In this document: in pieces, positions 53,630 through 62,753 of the stretch
Position numbering within the stretch: the first letter of the stretch is position 1
Layout of the letters: each line of letters begins with the position of its first letter
DNA from: Bacillus paralicheniformis
GTDB lineage: Bacteria > Bacillota > Bacilli > Bacillales > Bacillaceae
Length of the DNA: 64,000 nucleotides
Assembly (NCBI RefSeq): GCF_001042485.2
Contig: NZ_LBMN02000004.1
Location: 186,001-250,000 of the forward strand
Direction of reading: 5' to 3'
The notes under the pieces: generated by a model
What the model was told of the DNA's origin: nothing
The model's input: the letters and a program-made list of their open reading frames with translations, nothing else
Databases searched by the model: none
Position numbers and translations under genes: made by a program

Positions 53630-55888
53630 ATGGAATTTATCTTACACTGCTATCCCGTCGCAATGATTGCCCTTATTCTCATCGGTTTTTTGGGATCTTG
53701 GATGAATCCGCGTTTCAAGAAATTTTTAATCATATTGTGTCTTATGACGAACGGCGTGTATATTGTTTGGCGGTTCGGCTATACACTGCCTGTCTCTCGC
53801 CCCGCCGACATCGTGATGGGCGTGATCCTGATTGCAACTGAATGTATCGGATTTTTACAGCTCTTGGTCTTTTATACGCTAGTATGGAAGGAAAGGAAGC
53901 GGGAGCCGGAAACGCTGGGCGATCAAGACCATTGGCCGAGCGTTGATATTCTCATTGCAACTTATAACGAGGAGCGCCATGTGCTGAAAAAGTCAGTGGC
54001 AGGCTGTCTGAGCCTCGACTATCCAAAAGAGCTTGTCAACATTTATTTGTGTGATGACGGAAGGCGGACGGATATTCAAAAACTGGCTGAGGAACTTGGC
54101 GTTCATTACGTTACAAGGCCAAACAATGAGCATGCAAAAGCGGGGAATTTAAACCATGCGATGAGCTGCTCGAACGGGGAACTGATTGTGACGATGGATG
54201 CCGATATGGTTCCGCTCCCTTCATTTTTGCAGAAAACTGTCGGCTATTTTAAGAAGGAAAAAGTGGCTTTTGTTCAAACGCCGCAGGCCTTCTATAATGA
54301 AGATCCTTATCAGTACAACTTATTTTCCGGTGCGAACATTCCGAATGAGCAGGACTTTTTTATGCGCAGGCTCCAGGCCGGGAAAGACCGTTTTAATGCC
54401 GTCATGTACGTCGGCAGCAATACGGTTTTCAGAAGAAGCGCTTTGGAGGAAATCGGCGGTTTTGCGACAGGCGTGATTACGGAGGATATGGCAACCGGAA
54501 TGCTTTTGCAAACGAAATTTAAATCTGTTTTTGTCAAGGAAGTGCTTGCCGTCGGTCTCTCGCCGGAAACGTGGACGGATCTTTTGAAGCAGCGCGACCG
54601 CTGGTGCAGGGGAAACATTCAGTGCGGAAAGAAGTGGAATCCGCTTTTCTTAAAAGGTCTTACACCAATGCAGCGCATTCTTTATTTTGACGGTATTCTC
54701 TTTTGGTTTTTCGGCGTTTTTAAGATGGTTTACATCCTGGCGCCGCTCTTGTTTTTGCTGTTTGGCATACATAGCTTAAAGACCGATTTGTGGTCGATCA
54801 CCTCGTTTTGGCTGCCTGCGTTTTTAGGTTCTTACCTTTCATTTAAAGCCGTTTCGGACCGGCAGCGCAGCATGAGCTGGAGTCATATTTACGATACATC
54901 GATGGCGCCGCACATGGCGATATCGGCTTTGTCGGAATTCATTTTTAAAAAGCGGTTTGATTTTAAAGTCACACCGAAGGGCGTCAACACAGATCGGCGA
55001 AAATTCAAATATACGACGGCGCTGCCGTGTGCGATTCTGCTTGCAATGACGCTGTTTGCTCTCGGGAAAATTCTTTATGAACTTTGGTTTCTGCATACTT
55101 TTGATATGAACGTCACATCGTATCATTTATTTTGGGCTCTCTATAATATGACGGGACTCATACTTGCGCTGCTCGTTGCCTTTGACAGGCCGAGATTTCG
55201 AAGCTCTGAACGGTTCACAGTCAACAAGCCGGCGGCTTTTTCCACCGTTTCTGGCGATGAGCACGAATGCGAACTGATCGATGTGAGCGACACGGGCGCG
55301 CGTATCAGGCTGCCTTATCAGGCTGATTTGCACATGTACTATCATGTGGACGGTCTGATCATAGATGCGGTCGGAAAAGTGCCGGCTAGGGTGATGTGGA
55401 CGACAAAAGACGAGGCAGACATTGAAATCGGGCTGCACTTCAAAGAGATGGACAAGGAACTGTATGTGAAACTGATCGGTTTTATGTTTAATGAAGAAAA
55501 TGCAAAAAAGGCCGACCGGGAAAAGCGGGCTGATACGTTGTCAACAGTGCTGCGCTTTTTCATGAAAACAGAAAAAAGCCCGGATGCATTCAAGAGAAAA
55601 CACGTCCGCGAGGCCTTTCAAGGTCTGGGAACACTGCTGTTTCCCGATGATGCAGAGAAAGGCGCCCACGAGATCATGATTAAGGACATCAGCTTGTCAG
55701 GCTGTCAGATTGAATCCGGCGTCCCCCTTGAGATGAATGAACATGTGTTGGTTTCTATCAATGAGAAGGATCTGGATCAGCGGTTGGCGCTCGTCTGCTG
55801 GATAAAGAAGCGGAGAAAGCGGTACACAGCGGGAGTGAAATTTATAGATGGATATGCGGCACAATCCATAGGAGACCCGGTAGCATAA
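53630..55888 (+). CDS. BcsA-like processive glycosyltransferase with two PilZ domains
   Basis: A 752-residue membrane synthase. Membrane helices flank a GT2 domain (residues about 100-360) with the processive-enzyme motifs CDDG, TMDADM, TED and QRDRW. About five further helices precede two PilZ-like domains: the first near residue 520 (RFRSSERF then DVSDTGARI), the second near 660 (FKRKHVREAF then KDISLSGCQIE). PilZ domains bind c-di-GMP and gate BcsA-type cellulose synthases. No BcsB, BcsZ or other export partner is adjacent. It probably makes an extracellular polysaccharide on a c-di-GMP signal; the product is unknown. GGAGAAG precedes the start; a terminator overlaps the stop. Confidence 0.85.
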   Translation: MEFILHCYPVAMIALILIGFLGSWMNPRFKKFLIILCLMTNGVYIVWRFGYTLPVSRPADIVMGVILIATECIGFLQLLVFYTLVWKERKREPETLGDQDHWPSVDILIATYNEERHVLKKSVAGCLSLDYPKELVNIYLCDDGRRTDIQKLAEELGVHYVTRPNNEHAKAGNLNHAMSCSNGELIVTMDADMVPLPSFLQKTVGYFKKEKVAFVQTPQAFYNEDPYQYNLFSGANIPNEQDFFMRRLQAGKDRFNAVMYVGSNTVFRRSALEEIGGFATGVITEDMATGMLLQTKFKSVFVKEVLAVGLSPETWTDLLKQRDRWCRGNIQCGKKWNPLFLKGLTPMQRILYFDGILFWFFGVFKMVYILAPLLFLLFGIHSLKTDLWSITSFWLPAFLGSYLSFKAVSDRQRSMSWSHIYDTSMAPHMAISALSEFIFKKRFDFKVTPKGVNTDRRKFKYTTALPCAILLAMTLFALGKILYELWFLHTFDMNVTSYHLFWALYNMTGLILALLVAFDRPRFRSSERFTVNKPAAFSTVSGDEHECELIDVSDTGARIRLPYQADLHMYYHVDGLIIDAVGKVPARVMWTTKDEADIEIGLHFKEMDKELYVKLIGFMFNEENAKKADREKRADTLSTVLRFFMKTEKSPDAFKRKHVREAFQGLGTLLFPDDAEKGAHEIMIKDISLSGCQIESGVPLEMNEHVLVSINEKDLDQRLALVCWIKKRRKRYTAGVKFIDGYAAQSIGDPVA

Positions 55889-55906
55889 GCTGCGGGTCCT
55901 TTTTTG
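55873..55906 (+). terminator. Terminator of the PilZ synthase gene
   Basis: GACCCG plus AGC pairs with GCT plus CGGGTC, then T6; the stop codon TAA lies in the loop. Confidence 0.88.
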
Positions 55907-56455
55907 TCAACGGTCTTCCTGTACGGTCCGCCCGTTTTCGAATTTCATACTTTGATTCAGCATGTTTTCTTTAGCTGTTATCTCTCGGGGCTGAACTTTA
56001 AAAACAACGGTTTTGCTGCCTAAACTCGATCTGTACTTTTCGACATGTGTTTTGTGAAGCGGAGACCTGTAGTATCCTGGTACGTATTTGTCGAGAAGAG
56101 CCTGCATCGCGGATGTTGCTTCATCTAAGCCTGTGATGATTGACGCTGTGCCGAAAAGAATGACACTCATATAAGCGGTATCGGTTTTAGCGGGAATGGG
56201 ATGAACCATTGTTCCATATTGTTCGCTGACTGTGAAACATACGTTAGGATTTTCTTGCAGCATGTCCATTTTCCGTCCCTCTGATGCACCGTGAAAGTAA
56301 ATGTAACCGTTTTTCCAGACGAAATTCAAAGGGATGACATATGGATATTCATCTGTGGACATGCCGAGATAACCGGTTTGCGCTTCTGTTAAAAATTGAT
56401 CAATCTTTTTTTCATCTGTGCAGACAAGCTGTTTTTGCCGAATGGAATGAGCCAT
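55907..56455 (-). CDS. Pyridoxamine 5'-phosphate oxidase-like flavin-binding protein (NimA-like)
   Basis: A 182-residue split-barrel flavoprotein of the PNPOx-like/NimA type: [32 protein letters not shown] is the barrel core, and [15 protein letters not shown] the cofactor-binding strand. Such proteins bind FMN, F420 or haem and reduce or sequester small molecules. The ATG at 56455 has AAAGGAG ten bases upstream; GTG 56464 abuts that site. It is divergent from a MocR-type regulator across an intergenic palindrome, so it is probably the regulator's target. Substrate unknown. Confidence 0.78.
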   Translation of the reverse strand: MAHSIRQKQLVCTDEKKIDQFLTEAQTGYLGMSTDEYPYVIPLNFVWKNGYIYFHGASEGRKMDMLQENPNVCFTVSEQYGTMVHPIPAKTDTAYMSVILFGTASIITGLDEATSAMQALLDKYVPGYYRSPLHKTHVEKYRSSLGSKTVVFKVQPREITAKENMLNQSMKFENGRTVQEDR

Positions 56456-56497
56456 CACATTCACGCTCCTTTTTATTATTAAACTGATTTTAAGTTG

Positions 56498-56525
56498 TTA
56501 TTGTCCCTTTAAAAAGAGACAATAA
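56498..56525. promoter_or_regulatory. Inverted repeat between the PNPOx-like and MocR genes
   Basis: TTATTGTC (56498-56505) and GACAATAA (56518-56525) are perfect 8-bp arms 12 bases apart, in the divergent promoter region; a likely MocR operator. Confidence 0.6.
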
Positions 56526-56546
56526 TAGAAAACTTGATGAGGTCAG

Positions 56547-57974
56547 ATGATGATAGAGTTAACGCCTTTACTCAATAAACAGCTTAAAACACCTCTGTAT
56601 ATACAGCTTTACGAATATATCAAAAAAGAAATAGAGGCCGGCGGCATCCCAGCGGGAGCTCTTTTGCCGCCGATCCGCTATTTATGCGAACATTTGCATC
56701 TAAGCAAAAATACAGTTGAAAGCGCCTATCAGCAGCTCACTGCAGAAGGCTATACAGAAAGCAGGCCAAGGATCGGCATCAAAGTGCTTCCCTTGGAGAA
56801 AACACTGATGCCGCCTAGTCAATTGAAGATTCATACCAATCGGGAACAAAAAGACACAGGACAAGCTTCAGCGGCAACATATGATTTTAAATATGGTGAT
56901 ATCGATTTAAGCCATTTTCCATTCAAAACATGGAGACGTTGTCTGCAGAATGCAATGGACAGTGGAGATCATGACTTATTTTTGTATGGCGATCATAAAG
57001 GCGATTTCGGCCTTCGCACGGAATTGGCGAAGTATTTATTTCAGGCAAGGGGTGTGCGCTGTGTACCGGAGCAAATTGTGATCTGTTCCGGTACGCAGTA
57101 TGCAGTCGGACTTCTTTGCCAGCTGCTCTCAATGCACGGCCGATTGGTTGCGGCGGAAAATCCGGGATATGATGGTGTGCGTTCCGTTTTCCTCAACCAT
57201 GGATGTGAACTTCAGCCGATTGGTCTCGAGACAGACGGGATCAATTTGTCTCAGCTTGCTGCAAGCCGAGCCAAACTCGTTTATATTACGCCATCTCATC
57301 AGTTTCCGTATGGAATGGTCCTGCCGGTACAGAAGAGGCTGAAATTGCTTGAATGGGCAAGCCGTGAGAATGCCTACATTATCGAAGACGACTATGACAG
57401 TGAATTCCGCTATCAGGGCAGGCCTATTCCATCTTTAAAAGCGCTTGATAAAAAAGAAAAAGTCATTTATTTAGGGACTTTTTCAAAGTCATTTCTTCCG
57501 GCAGCGAGATTGAGTTATATTGTTCTCCCTTCAAAGCTGGCAGATGAATTTAAAGAAACGCTTGGCCGCTACAGCCAGTCCGCTTCACCCATCATTCAAA
57601 AAGCGATGTTTTTATTTATGAAAGAAGGTTTTTTCGAAAGACACATCCGTAAAATGAAAAAAGTATATCAAGAAAAGCACAAAACATTAATATCGGCCAT
57701 TAAAACGCATTTCGGAAATGACATGGAAATCATCGGCGAAAAAGCGGGGCTCCATATTTTGATGAAGACAGACCGACATGCACAAGACCTCATACATAAA
57801 GCGGAAAAACTCGGTGTGAAAGTTTATCCGGTATCAGATTTCTGGTTTGAGCCACATAAAAGCAGCTCTTCCATCGTCATGGCGGGATTTGGGGGGCTTT
57901 CTGAAGCGGAAATTGAAGAAGGGATCAGCATACTGCGTAAAGCTTGGCTTTCATCATCAAAGCAGGAACGGTGA
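56547..57974 (+). CDS. MocR/GabR-family transcriptional regulator (GntR + aminotransferase domains)
   Basis: A 475-residue fusion: an N-terminal GntR winged helix (PLYIQLYEYIKKEIEAG, HLSKNTVESAYQQL) and a class I aminotransferase-like domain that binds PLP. The PLP lysine lies in LGTFSKSFLPAARLSY, with YDSEFRYQGRP and the Asp of IIEDDYD. These regulators sense PLP adducts of amino acids or vitamin B6 status (GabR, PdxR). Divergent from the PNPOx-like gene, which it probably controls. PdxR-type control of B6 salvage is one option; the effector cannot be told. Confidence 0.88.
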   Translation: MMIELTPLLNKQLKTPLYIQLYEYIKKEIEAGGIPAGALLPPIRYLCEHLHLSKNTVESAYQQLTAEGYTESRPRIGIKVLPLEKTLMPPSQLKIHTNREQKDTGQASAATYDFKYGDIDLSHFPFKTWRRCLQNAMDSGDHDLFLYGDHKGDFGLRTELAKYLFQARGVRCVPEQIVICSGTQYAVGLLCQLLSMHGRLVAAENPGYDGVRSVFLNHGCELQPIGLETDGINLSQLAASRAKLVYITPSHQFPYGMVLPVQKRLKLLEWASRENAYIIEDDYDSEFRYQGRPIPSLKALDKKEKVIYLGTFSKSFLPAARLSYIVLPSKLADEFKETLGRYSQSASPIIQKAMFLFMKEGFFERHIRKMKKVYQEKHKTLISAIKTHFGNDMEIIGEKAGLHILMKTDRHAQDLIHKAEKLGVKVYPVSDFWFEPHKSSSSIVMAGFGGLSEAEIEEGISILRKAWLSSSKQER

Positions 57975-58035
57975 AAAATGCTCGTTCCGAAACCGATATT
58001 AAAAAGGATTCAATAGATAGAAAGCGGGAATACTT

Positions 58036-58875
58036 GTGAAAAAAACGAAACTGCTCATTTTGCTGCTTATGTTGATGGGAATGCTGTACGGGTGTTCCAG
58101 TCATGAAGCAAAAGGAGAGGAAAAAACAGAACCAAATACGGCTCAAAAAGCGGCAAAACAATCAAAACAGCAGGCGGAGCATGATCCATCCTCCAAGTGG
58201 ATCAAAGTGAAGGGCCCCGCCCGCATTCCGATTCTCATGTATCACAGCATTTCCACAGGAAACAGCCTGCGCGTACCGGAGGCGGAGTTCCGCGGACATA
58301 TGAAATGGCTGAAGGATAACGGCTATTACACACTGACACCTGAAGAAGCCTATATTGTCTTAACACAAGACAAAATGCCGAGTGAAAAATGCGTGCTGAT
58401 TACGTTTGATGATGGTTATACAGATAACTTTGAAAAAGCGTACCCGATTTTGAAAGATTATGAGATGAAGGCGACAATTTTCATGATCGGTAAATCGGTC
58501 GGCAGAAAAAATCATTTAACCGAAAGCCAAATGAAAGAAATGGCCGAACACGGTATTGCTATCGAAAGCCATACGATCAATCATGTCGAATTGAACGGAC
58601 TTGCTCCAGAGCAGCAGCTGAGTGAAATGACTCGTTCCAAAACATTGTTTGACGGCATGCTTCAGCAGAACACAACCATGCTGAGTTATCCAGTTGGACG
58701 CTATAATGCCGAAACGCTCAAACAGGCTGAGAAGGCGGGGTATCAAATGGCGGTGACGACAGAGCCGGGGGCGGCTGCTAGGGATCAGGGGATGTATGCG
58801 CTGCACAGGGTCCGCATCTCGCCGGGAATGTCGCCGGACGCCTTTGGAAGAATGGTGGAACACAGCATACAATAG
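58036..58875 (+). CDS. yxkH: YxkH, lipoprotein polysaccharide deacetylase (NodB fold)
   Basis: A 279-residue lipoprotein (lipobox MLYGC, Cys20) with a charged linker and a NodB homology domain: LITFDDGYTDNF with the catalytic Asp pair, the metal-binding IESHTINHVEL, and SYPVGRYN. It removes acetyl groups from an extracellular glycan. The length equals that of B. subtilis YxkH. The start is GTG at 58036 with only a weak GGGAA site. Its proximity to cimH and yxkD matches the yxk region of B. subtilis, rearranged here. A terminator follows directly. Confidence 0.88.
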   Translation: MKKTKLLILLLMLMGMLYGCSSHEAKGEEKTEPNTAQKAAKQSKQQAEHDPSSKWIKVKGPARIPILMYHSISTGNSLRVPEAEFRGHMKWLKDNGYYTLTPEEAYIVLTQDKMPSEKCVLITFDDGYTDNFEKAYPILKDYEMKATIFMIGKSVGRKNHLTESQMKEMAEHGIAIESHTINHVELNGLAPEQQLSEMTRSKTLFDGMLQQNTTMLSYPVGRYNAETLKQAEKAGYQMAVTTEPGAAARDQGMYALHRVRISPGMSPDAFGRMVEHSIQ

Positions 58876-58919
58876 GAAAGACGGCATTTATCATGATGCC
58901 GCTTTCTTTATTTTTTTTC
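58876..58919 (+). terminator. Terminator of yxkH
   Basis: GAAAG plus CGGCAT pairs with ATGCCG plus CTTTC, with one bulged A, then T-rich sequence. Confidence 0.85.
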
Positions 58920-59159
58920 ATTTTGGTCCGTCGGGCTCATGACAAGCCGCAGATTTGGACGCATACCTTCAGAGGTTCGGCGGTTTACCGGCTGCCCGGG
59001 TGCGGTTTCGATGACCCTCAAAAATCCGGTCGGCGCAGCTGCCTGGCGGATCAATATTCTGCTTTTCGGTGCCGCTTTTGTATAAGATCTTTTGTTGCTC
59101 TTGTCAAAAAAGAATGAATACAAAATAAACAGAGCCAATAAAACCAGTAAAAAAATCAT
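58908..59159 (-). CDS. Small membrane protein, function unknown
   Basis: An 83-residue protein: one N-terminal helix (MIFLLVLLALFILYSFFF) followed by a basic, proline-containing tail. A strong AAGGAGGG site lies about 8 bases before the ATG, which supports a real gene. No family recognised. It converges on yxkH, and its stop lies in the T tract of the yxkH terminator. The 59160-59470 stretch upstream holds only its promoter and no recognisable gene. Confidence 0.6.
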   Translation of the reverse strand: MIFLLVLLALFILYSFFFDKSNKRSYTKAAPKSRILIRQAAAPTGFLRVIETAPGQPVNRRTSEGMRPNLRLVMSPTDQNEKK

Positions 59160-59470
59160 CTGGAAAAAACCCTCCTTATTGTGAATGTCTTCTTTTAATA
59201 TCGAACAAGTAGGTGCAAAGTTTTATATATTTTGTAACAGAATCGATTAATTGTGACTTTTAAATCGTTTGAAGAGCGGGAATCTGCTGTCTTTACATCA
59301 TTCCCAATCGGAAGTCTGGTTAAACAACTGGATTGATGATGGCGTATTTGGAGTTAGATGGTGAATGAATGATGAAGTGAGATGGCTGGAACATACCCGG
59401 CTGACTGCAGCAAGAACTGCATACAGCCTAAGGGTCCGAGCAGAAGATAGGGAAAGGCAGCCCGCGGGTC

Positions 59471-59665
59471 TTAACAGCCGCCGCCATCACCGCCGCCGCC
59501 ACAATCTCCGCCGCCACCGAAATCACTTCCGCTGTCGCCGGATGAATCAGGACCCCCGACAAAGAAAGTTGAAGAGCTGCTGCCGCTGTTGTTTCCGTCG
59601 GACGGCGCCATGGCGGCGTAGAGGAAGAATCCCACCAGGATAAAACCGATCATTCCAACAATCAT
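59471..59665 (-). CDS. Small membrane protein with a Gly/Asp/Cys-rich tail
   Basis: A 64-residue protein: one helix (MIVGMIGFILVGFFLYAAMAP), a Ser/Gly linker, and a tail GGGGDCGGGGDGGGC with two cysteines. The ATG at 59665 follows AGGAGG at 8 bases. Such tiny glycine-rich membrane proteins are widespread and unassigned; a metal-binding or structural role is speculative. Transcribed alone between yxeA and the preceding small gene. Confidence 0.6.
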   Translation of the reverse strand: MIVGMIGFILVGFFLYAAMAPSDGNNSGSSSSTFFVGGPDSSGDSGSDFGGGGDCGGGGDGGGC

Positions 59666-59776
59666 ATGAAAACCTCCTAACCAATATGACTTCTGTTTTA
59701 CTACGAACAACGGGCCAAAAAGTTTCGGAAATCTGTAAAATTATAGTAACACAAAAAACGGCTAGACGCCGTTTTT

Positions 59777-60130
59777 TTACTGCCTGATCAATTTGGTCCG
59801 AACTGCACTCGGCATACCGCCGGGCTGTACTTCTTCCCATGTCTCAACGTATTTTCCCTTCGCGTGTACCTTTAGGTAGGCGTTTTTTCGAAGGGAGGCG
59901 CTGGAGGAGAATGTAATTTCTTTTTCCTTCCCAGTGTCATTATATCCTTCCAGCGTGTACTCATAGCGGCCCGGACTCAAGTGCTTTCCGTCTTTGTTGA
60001 TTTGGACATACACGCTTTCTTTCTTCACAAGTGGATTGAACCTGTCTGTCACCTCATGATGAATTAATAGAAATGCACCAATGCATACAACAGCCAAACC
60101 GGCTGTAATCAGAGAAATTGTTTTTTTCAT
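59777..60130 (-). CDS. yxeA: YxeA family (DUF1093) exported protein
   Basis: A 117-residue protein with an N-terminal helix (LITAGLAVVCIGAFLLIHH) and an OB-like domain with the YxeA features VQINKDGKHLSPGRYEY and SSASLRKNAYLKV. It lies six bases after yxdM, as in the B. subtilis yxdLM-yxeA operon, whose expression responds to the peptide LL-37 through YxdJK. The molecular role of YxeA proteins is unknown. Confidence 0.88.
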   Translation of the reverse strand: MKKTISLITAGLAVVCIGAFLLIHHEVTDRFNPLVKKESVYVQINKDGKHLSPGRYEYTLEGYNDTGKEKEITFSSSASLRKNAYLKVHAKGKYVETWEEVQPGGMPSAVRTKLIRQ

Positions 60131-60136
60131 GTTTTA

Positions 60137-62005
60137 TCACCTTAAAAATCCTTTTAATTTTTTCAAATAGCTTTTTCGAATGATCATAAAGAATAATAGT
60201 TGGAAGGTCAGAAATCCGCCTATCGTCATCAACACCGGAGCTGCAAAATGACCAAGACTCTGCGCCTCGAGCGTCTTCATCGCAAAATACGTATGAACTG
60301 CTGCAAGAGCGAACGGAAAGAAGAACAGGATGGCCAATTGAATCGTCACACTCTGCGACATTTCCTTTTCGCTCAGGCCGATTTTTGCAAGCGACCGATA
60401 GCGCTGCTGATCTTCTTCAAGATCGGTAAACAGGCGGAAGTAGAGAAAACTTCCGGATGCCGTAAAAAAGAGAACCGCAATAAAAAGGCCGATAAACAGA
60501 CTCAGGCTTGGAAGCTGAACAGTTTCAAAATAAGTACTGGCCTTTGCGTCAAATTGAAATCGGATATTGGGAGCTTTTTCTCTAAGATCTTTTTCCAGTG
60601 ATTGGATCATATCAAGGCTCTCTTTCCAGCGGTTGTAGTTATAGCCATACAATGTGACGAATTCGCCTTGTTTTTTCAGCTTTTCGAAGGTTTTGCCGTT
60701 TACGACAACGACGCTGTTTAACAAAATGAGCGGTTTTTTAATACCTTTCACTTTTAGGCGTTCATTTGCCGGCTTCGAATCTTTGTTTAACATGTTCAAG
60801 GTCTTGGGAATTTCCGGCTTTTCTTTCGCCTCGATGGCGTTCGGATAATACATCGCCTCGCCGTCTTTCAGTTCGCCGGAATCTGACTTAAAGTGCTTTT
60901 GGAATTCGCCTTCAGAGGTCAGGAGCACCCAGGGTCCCTGGCTATAGCTCATATAAATTCCTTTTGTCACTTCCTTTTCATATGAAAAATGTCCGTCCTT
61001 CAACTTTTGTTCCATCAGCTTAACGTGTGTCTGTTCCTTTTGGTTCCCGCTGTATAATAAGTACTCTATCTCATATTGAGAATCCAATTTTCCGATGGAA
61101 GTCTTGGAAATCACCAATGTGCCAGTGGCGGTAAAGGCGACGGCTGAAATGATGCAAACGAGAAAGAACAGACGGGCATTATCGTTCAGCCGATAGACAA
61201 GATCGGATACCCAAAGCACGTTTTTTCCGCGCAAATAAAATGACTTCCGTTTTTTTAAGAGCCGCAGCAGCCAAATGCTGCTTTGGCGAAAGAAGAAATA
61301 AGTCCCGATGATCGTCAGAATTAAGATCGTGACGGCTTGGGGAAAATGGATGTCGGCGAACAATACGAGCCAGTAGCCTGAGCCGAGGCAGCCGATGCCG
61401 ATGACCGAAAAGATAACAGACGGTTTTGGCTCAGGTTTTATTTTCCCTGTGCCTTTGATCAGCTTGGTAACGGTTTTTGATTTAATAAACAAAACCGTAA
61501 ATTGCGACAGCAAAATAAACAGCATGAGAAAGCAGGCGGCTGTGAGAGCCAGCGCTTTCCAAGGCAGATACAATGGCAAAGCGTCCATTTCCAAAATATA
61601 AGCGCCGATCGTAAAAAATGTTTTTGCAAAAACCAGACCGCCGATGATCCCTGTAACGATCGAGAGCACGCCGATGATGATGTTTTCTGCGGTAATCAGC
61701 TTCCTCAATTGACCCGGAGCGATTCCCTGGATGGTGAGGATCCCGAATTCCCTGCTTCTCGACTTGAGAAAGGCGTTGACGGAATAAAGCACAAACAGAA
61801 TGGAAAAGGCGAAAATCATCCATTCAGCCACCGATAATCCCCGCTTTGCAATGGTGTTTAAGTAGCCTTTCTCTAAAGCGGGGTGGAACAAAAGCATCGC
61901 AAATGTGAAAAAAACCATCACTGAAAACGCGCTGCTTAAAAAGAAGGCAAGGTAGGCTCTTTTATTCCGGACGACGTTTTTATAAGCGAACTGAAGAAAG
62001 GTCAT
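60137..62005 (-). CDS. yxdM: YxdM, BceB-type ABC transporter permease
   Basis: A 622-residue permease, exactly the length of B. subtilis YxdM. It has ten predicted helices of the FtsX/BceB type and a large extracellular loop of about 220 residues between helices 7 and 8, which binds the peptide. With YxdL it senses a cationic antimicrobial peptide, signals to kinase YxdK and may give resistance. The ATG at 62005 follows GGGAGG; it overlaps the end of yxdL by 26 bp. The ORF extends further but without family similarity. Confidence 0.92.
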   Translation of the reverse strand: MTFLQFAYKNVVRNKRAYLAFFLSSAFSVMVFFTFAMLLFHPALEKGYLNTIAKRGLSVAEWMIFAFSILFVLYSVNAFLKSRSREFGILTIQGIAPGQLRKLITAENIIIGVLSIVTGIIGGLVFAKTFFTIGAYILEMDALPLYLPWKALALTAACFLMLFILLSQFTVLFIKSKTVTKLIKGTGKIKPEPKPSVIFSVIGIGCLGSGYWLVLFADIHFPQAVTILILTIIGTYFFFRQSSIWLLRLLKKRKSFYLRGKNVLWVSDLVYRLNDNARLFFLVCIISAVAFTATGTLVISKTSIGKLDSQYEIEYLLYSGNQKEQTHVKLMEQKLKDGHFSYEKEVTKGIYMSYSQGPWVLLTSEGEFQKHFKSDSGELKDGEAMYYPNAIEAKEKPEIPKTLNMLNKDSKPANERLKVKGIKKPLILLNSVVVVNGKTFEKLKKQGEFVTLYGYNYNRWKESLDMIQSLEKDLREKAPNIRFQFDAKASTYFETVQLPSLSLFIGLFIAVLFFTASGSFLYFRLFTDLEEDQQRYRSLAKIGLSEKEMSQSVTIQLAILFFFPFALAAVHTYFAMKTLEAQSLGHFAAPVLMTIGGFLTFQLLFFMIIRKSYLKKLKGFLR

Positions 62006-62753
62006 TGGCGTTTCCTCCCAGCATGGACAGCACATTCAGTATCTCTTCATAAAATATTTGGCGGTTGGCGCCGCGGTGGATTTCGTTGAATAATGTTCCG
62101 TCTTTAATAAAAATGACGCGCCGGCAATAACTTGCGGCAACAGGGTCATGCGTGACCATCAATATCGTGGCATTGTCGTTTTCATTAAGATGCTGCATCG
62201 TTTCCATTACGTCTTTTGACGCCTTCGAATCGAGGTTTCCTGTCGGTTCGTCGGCGAGGATGAGAGCGGGCTGATGAATGACGGCTCTTGCGATGGCCGC
62301 CCGCTGCTTTTGTCCGCCGGATACTTCAAACGTCCGTTTATTCAGAAGTTGTTCGATGCCGAGTTTTTCAGCAATCGCCTGAAGTTTATCTTCCATGACG
62401 GAAAGCGGTTTATTTTCAAGCGTTAAGGGCAGCATGATATTTTCACCGATCGTCAGCGTATCCAGCAAATTAAAATCCTGGAATACGAATCCGAGCTGTC
62501 TGCGGCGAAAGTGGGCAAGCTTGGCCCTCTTCAGATGATGCGGATTTTCTCCGCGAATCAAAATGTCGCCGGAATCGGGGCGGTCAATCGTCGAAATGAT
62601 ATTGAGAAGCGTCGTTTTTCCGGAGCCGGACGGCCCCATGATCGCCGTGAACTCACTGCCCTCGACATTGAATGAAATATCTTTTAAAGCCTGATGAGAG
62701 ACTTGTCCTTTATATGTTTTATTGATGTTTTTAACGATCAGCATGTCTGTCAT
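61980..62753 (-). CDS. yxdL: YxdL, BceA-type ABC transporter ATPase
   Basis: A 257-residue ATPase with Walker A GPSGSGKTT, Q-loop LGFVFQDFNLLD, signature SGGQKQR and Walker B ALILADEP. It drives YxdM. The start follows AAAGGAGG; an internal ATG three codons later is a weaker option. It is the first gene of yxdLM-yxeA; the terminator of yxdK lies upstream, so a separate YxdJ-controlled promoter is expected in the 62754-63070 gap. Confidence 0.93.
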   Translation of the reverse strand: MTDMLIVKNINKTYKGQVSHQALKDISFNVEGSEFTAIMGPSGSGKTTLLNIISTIDRPDSGDILIRGENPHHLKRAKLAHFRRRQLGFVFQDFNLLDTLTIGENIMLPLTLENKPLSVMEDKLQAIAEKLGIEQLLNKRTFEVSGGQKQRAAIARAVIHQPALILADEPTGNLDSKASKDVMETMQHLNENDNATILMVTHDPVAASYCRRVIFIKDGTLFNEIHRGANRQIFYEEILNVLSMLGGNANDLSSVRL

